This document shows, piece after piece, positions 63,052 to 64,000 of a DNA stretch of 64,000 nucleotides. This DNA is from Akkermansiaceae bacterium (GTDB taxonomy: Bacteria; Verrucomicrobiota; Verrucomicrobiia; Verrucomicrobiales; DEV007). The notes under the pieces were generated by a model. That model searched no databases. It saw only the letters and a program-made list of their open reading frames with translations, and was not told the DNA's origin. Numbering within the stretch: the first letter of the stretch is position 1; every line of letters begins with the position of its first letter. Position numbers and translations under genes: made by a program. The stretch is taken from contig JACKQE010000012.1 in the NCBI GenBank assembly GCA_024233005.1, forward strand, positions 1 to 64,000. Direction: 5' to 3'.

Positions 63052-64000
63052 ATGACGACGCGCCTCCTGCCCATCCTGGTCTCCACCCTCTGCTCCGCTG
63101 TCTGGACGGCCCGGGCCGACGATGCCGACGTCATCATTTATGGAGGCACCTGTGCGGCTGTCACCGCCGCTGTCCAAGTGAAGAAAATGGGACGCAGTGT
63201 CATCGTGGTCAGCCCCGACAAACACCTCGGCGGACTTTCCAGCGGCGGACTCGGGTTTACCGACACGGGCAACAAGGCCGTTATCGGAGGCCTGGCGCGG
63301 GAGTTCTACCACCGCATCTGGCAACACTACGACAACAAGGCCAACTGGGTCTGGCAAAAAAAGGAGGCATACGGTGGCAAAGGCCAGGGCACTCCCGCAG
63401 TGGACGGGGAAAACCGCACGATGTGGATTTTCGAACCGCACGCCGCGGAGCAGGTTTTTGAGGATTTCATCAAGGAGCACGGGATCACAGTGGTCCGCAG
63501 TGCGCTGTTGAACAGAGAGTCCGGAGTCACCAAGAACGGGAATCGGATCGTTTCCCTGGCGACCGTGGACGGCCGTGTCTTCCAGGGAAAAATGTTCCTC
63601 GATGCCACCTATGAAGGCGACCTCATGGCCGCCGCGGGCGTGCCTTACCACGTGGGACGCGAGGCCCAAAGTGTCTACGGGGAAGAATGGAACGGCATCC
63701 AGACCGGGGTCCTTCATCATGGCCATCATTTTGGAAAACTCCCTCCCATCAGTCCCTACAAAACACCCGGCGATCCCGCCAGCGGGGTTCTCGCCGAAAT
63801 CAGCACGACTCCTCCCGGCGACTATGGCGACGGGGACAAACGCGTCCAGGCTTACTGCTTCCGCATGTGCCTGACCAACGTGGCGGAAAACCGCATTCCT
63901 TTTCCCAAGCCGGAAGGCTATGACCCGGCTCGCTATGAACTGCTTCTCCGGGTGTTCGATGCCGGTTGGCGCGAGACCTTTGGGAAGTTTGATCCCATTC
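63052..64000 (+). CDS. Exported FAD-dependent oxidoreductase, 3'-truncated by the window edge
   Basis: The frame opens at ATG 63052 and has no stop before the window ends, giving about 316 residues so far. It starts with a signal peptide (MTTRLLPILVSTLCSAVWTARA) and an FAD-binding motif VIIYGGTCAAVTAAVQVKKMG, then LGGLSSGGLGFTDTGN. This is the FAD_oxidored / xanthan-lyase-associated type common in planctomycetes and verrucomicrobia. The substrate is unknown. It follows the previous gene by seven bases, so an operon is likely. Confidence 0.85.
   Translation, partial: MTTRLLPILVSTLCSAVWTARADDADVIIYGGTCAAVTAAVQVKKMGRSVIVVSPDKHLGGLSSGGLGFTDTGNKAVIGGLAREFYHRIWQHYDNKANWVWQKKEAYGGKGQGTPAVDGENRTMWIFEPHAAEQVFEDFIKEHGITVVRSALLNRESGVTKNGNRIVSLATVDGRVFQGKMFLDATYEGDLMAAAGVPYHVGREAQSVYGEEWNGIQTGVLHHGHHFGKLPPISPYKTPGDPASGVLAEISTTPPGDYGDGDKRVQAYCFRMCLTNVAENRIPFPKPEGYDPARYELLLRVFDAGWRETFGKFDPI

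Noticed and set aside
61446..63137. 563-codon reverse frame opposite the aldolase and dehydrogenase genes
   Set aside because: Antisense to two well-supported genes and made of biased Gly/Val/Asp composition.

Overview
The window is a GC-rich, gene-dense bacterial chromosome segment that most likely comes from the Verrucomicrobiota (Verrucomicrobiales-like). This placement is an inference from gene content. The clues are a ThuA/SGNH/heme-binding/cytochrome c mosaic protein of PVC type, a DUF1800-DUF1501 pair, a zinc-ribbon DUF1080 protein, a Cys-type sulfatase, a tricorn-like S41 protease, a long-form IspG, and many genes with weak or no Shine-Dalgarno sequence. No rRNA, tRNA or CRISPR array was seen.

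Layout. 1-8.4 kb: end of fabF, a TlpA-like thioredoxin, an M81 (MlrC-like) peptidase converging on a zinc alcohol dehydrogenase, a POT transporter with an unusual inserted domain, a lipoprotein amidase, and hisB-hisH. 8.5-13.3 kb (minus strand): giant tricorn-type protease, CBS protein, RluA-type pseudouridine synthase. 13.4-17.1 kb (plus): unknown secreted protein and a histidine kinase/OmpR-type regulator pair. 17.1-25.4 kb (minus): murA, prmC, SMP-30 family protein, zinc-ribbon DUF1080 protein, sulfatase, sulfite reductase. 25.5-28.7 kb: a lone receiver protein, then a less GC-rich accessory patch holding IS66 remnants, a polysaccharide lyase-like gene and two unrecognised small ORFs. 28.8-32.3 kb (minus): a compact KS / Cys-less KS / ketoreductase / ACP set resembling a minimal type II polyketide or specialised fatty-acid synthase. 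32.4-38.6 kb: two membrane or exported proteins, an esterase, ispG and rseP. 38.9-43.7 kb (plus): ECF sigma factor, two small single-TM proteins, a membrane protein, then the DUF1800/DUF1501 pair. 43.8-47.6 kb (plus): RNase HIII, HU-family protein with a good terminator, pdxH, N-formylglutamate amidohydrolase-like protein, membrane protein. 47.7-58.6 kb: a hybrid kinase with two receivers, the 1415-aa mosaic protein, and a multi-PAS kinase-like protein with a degenerate receiver. 58.6-64 kb: LprI-like protein, a CrtI/PYROXD2-like oxidoreductase, a DapA-family aldolase, a carboxynorspermidine/saccharopine dehydrogenase-like protein, and the start of an exported FAD oxidoreductase that runs off the window.

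Working together. The clearest functional units are: the KS/CLF-like/KR/ACP operon, with a 4-bp overlap between its first two genes; the sigma-factor operon, whose next two genes are positioned to be membrane regulators; the two-gene kinase/regulator operon; murA-prmC; hisB-hisH; and ispG-rseP. Extracellular degradation is a recurring theme: sulfatase, lyase, DUF1080, esterase and the mosaic protein. The most unusual items are the catalytically dead KS partner, the GspG-like insertion in the peptide transporter, the signalling protein with a lost phospho-acceptor, and the stacked IS66 ends.
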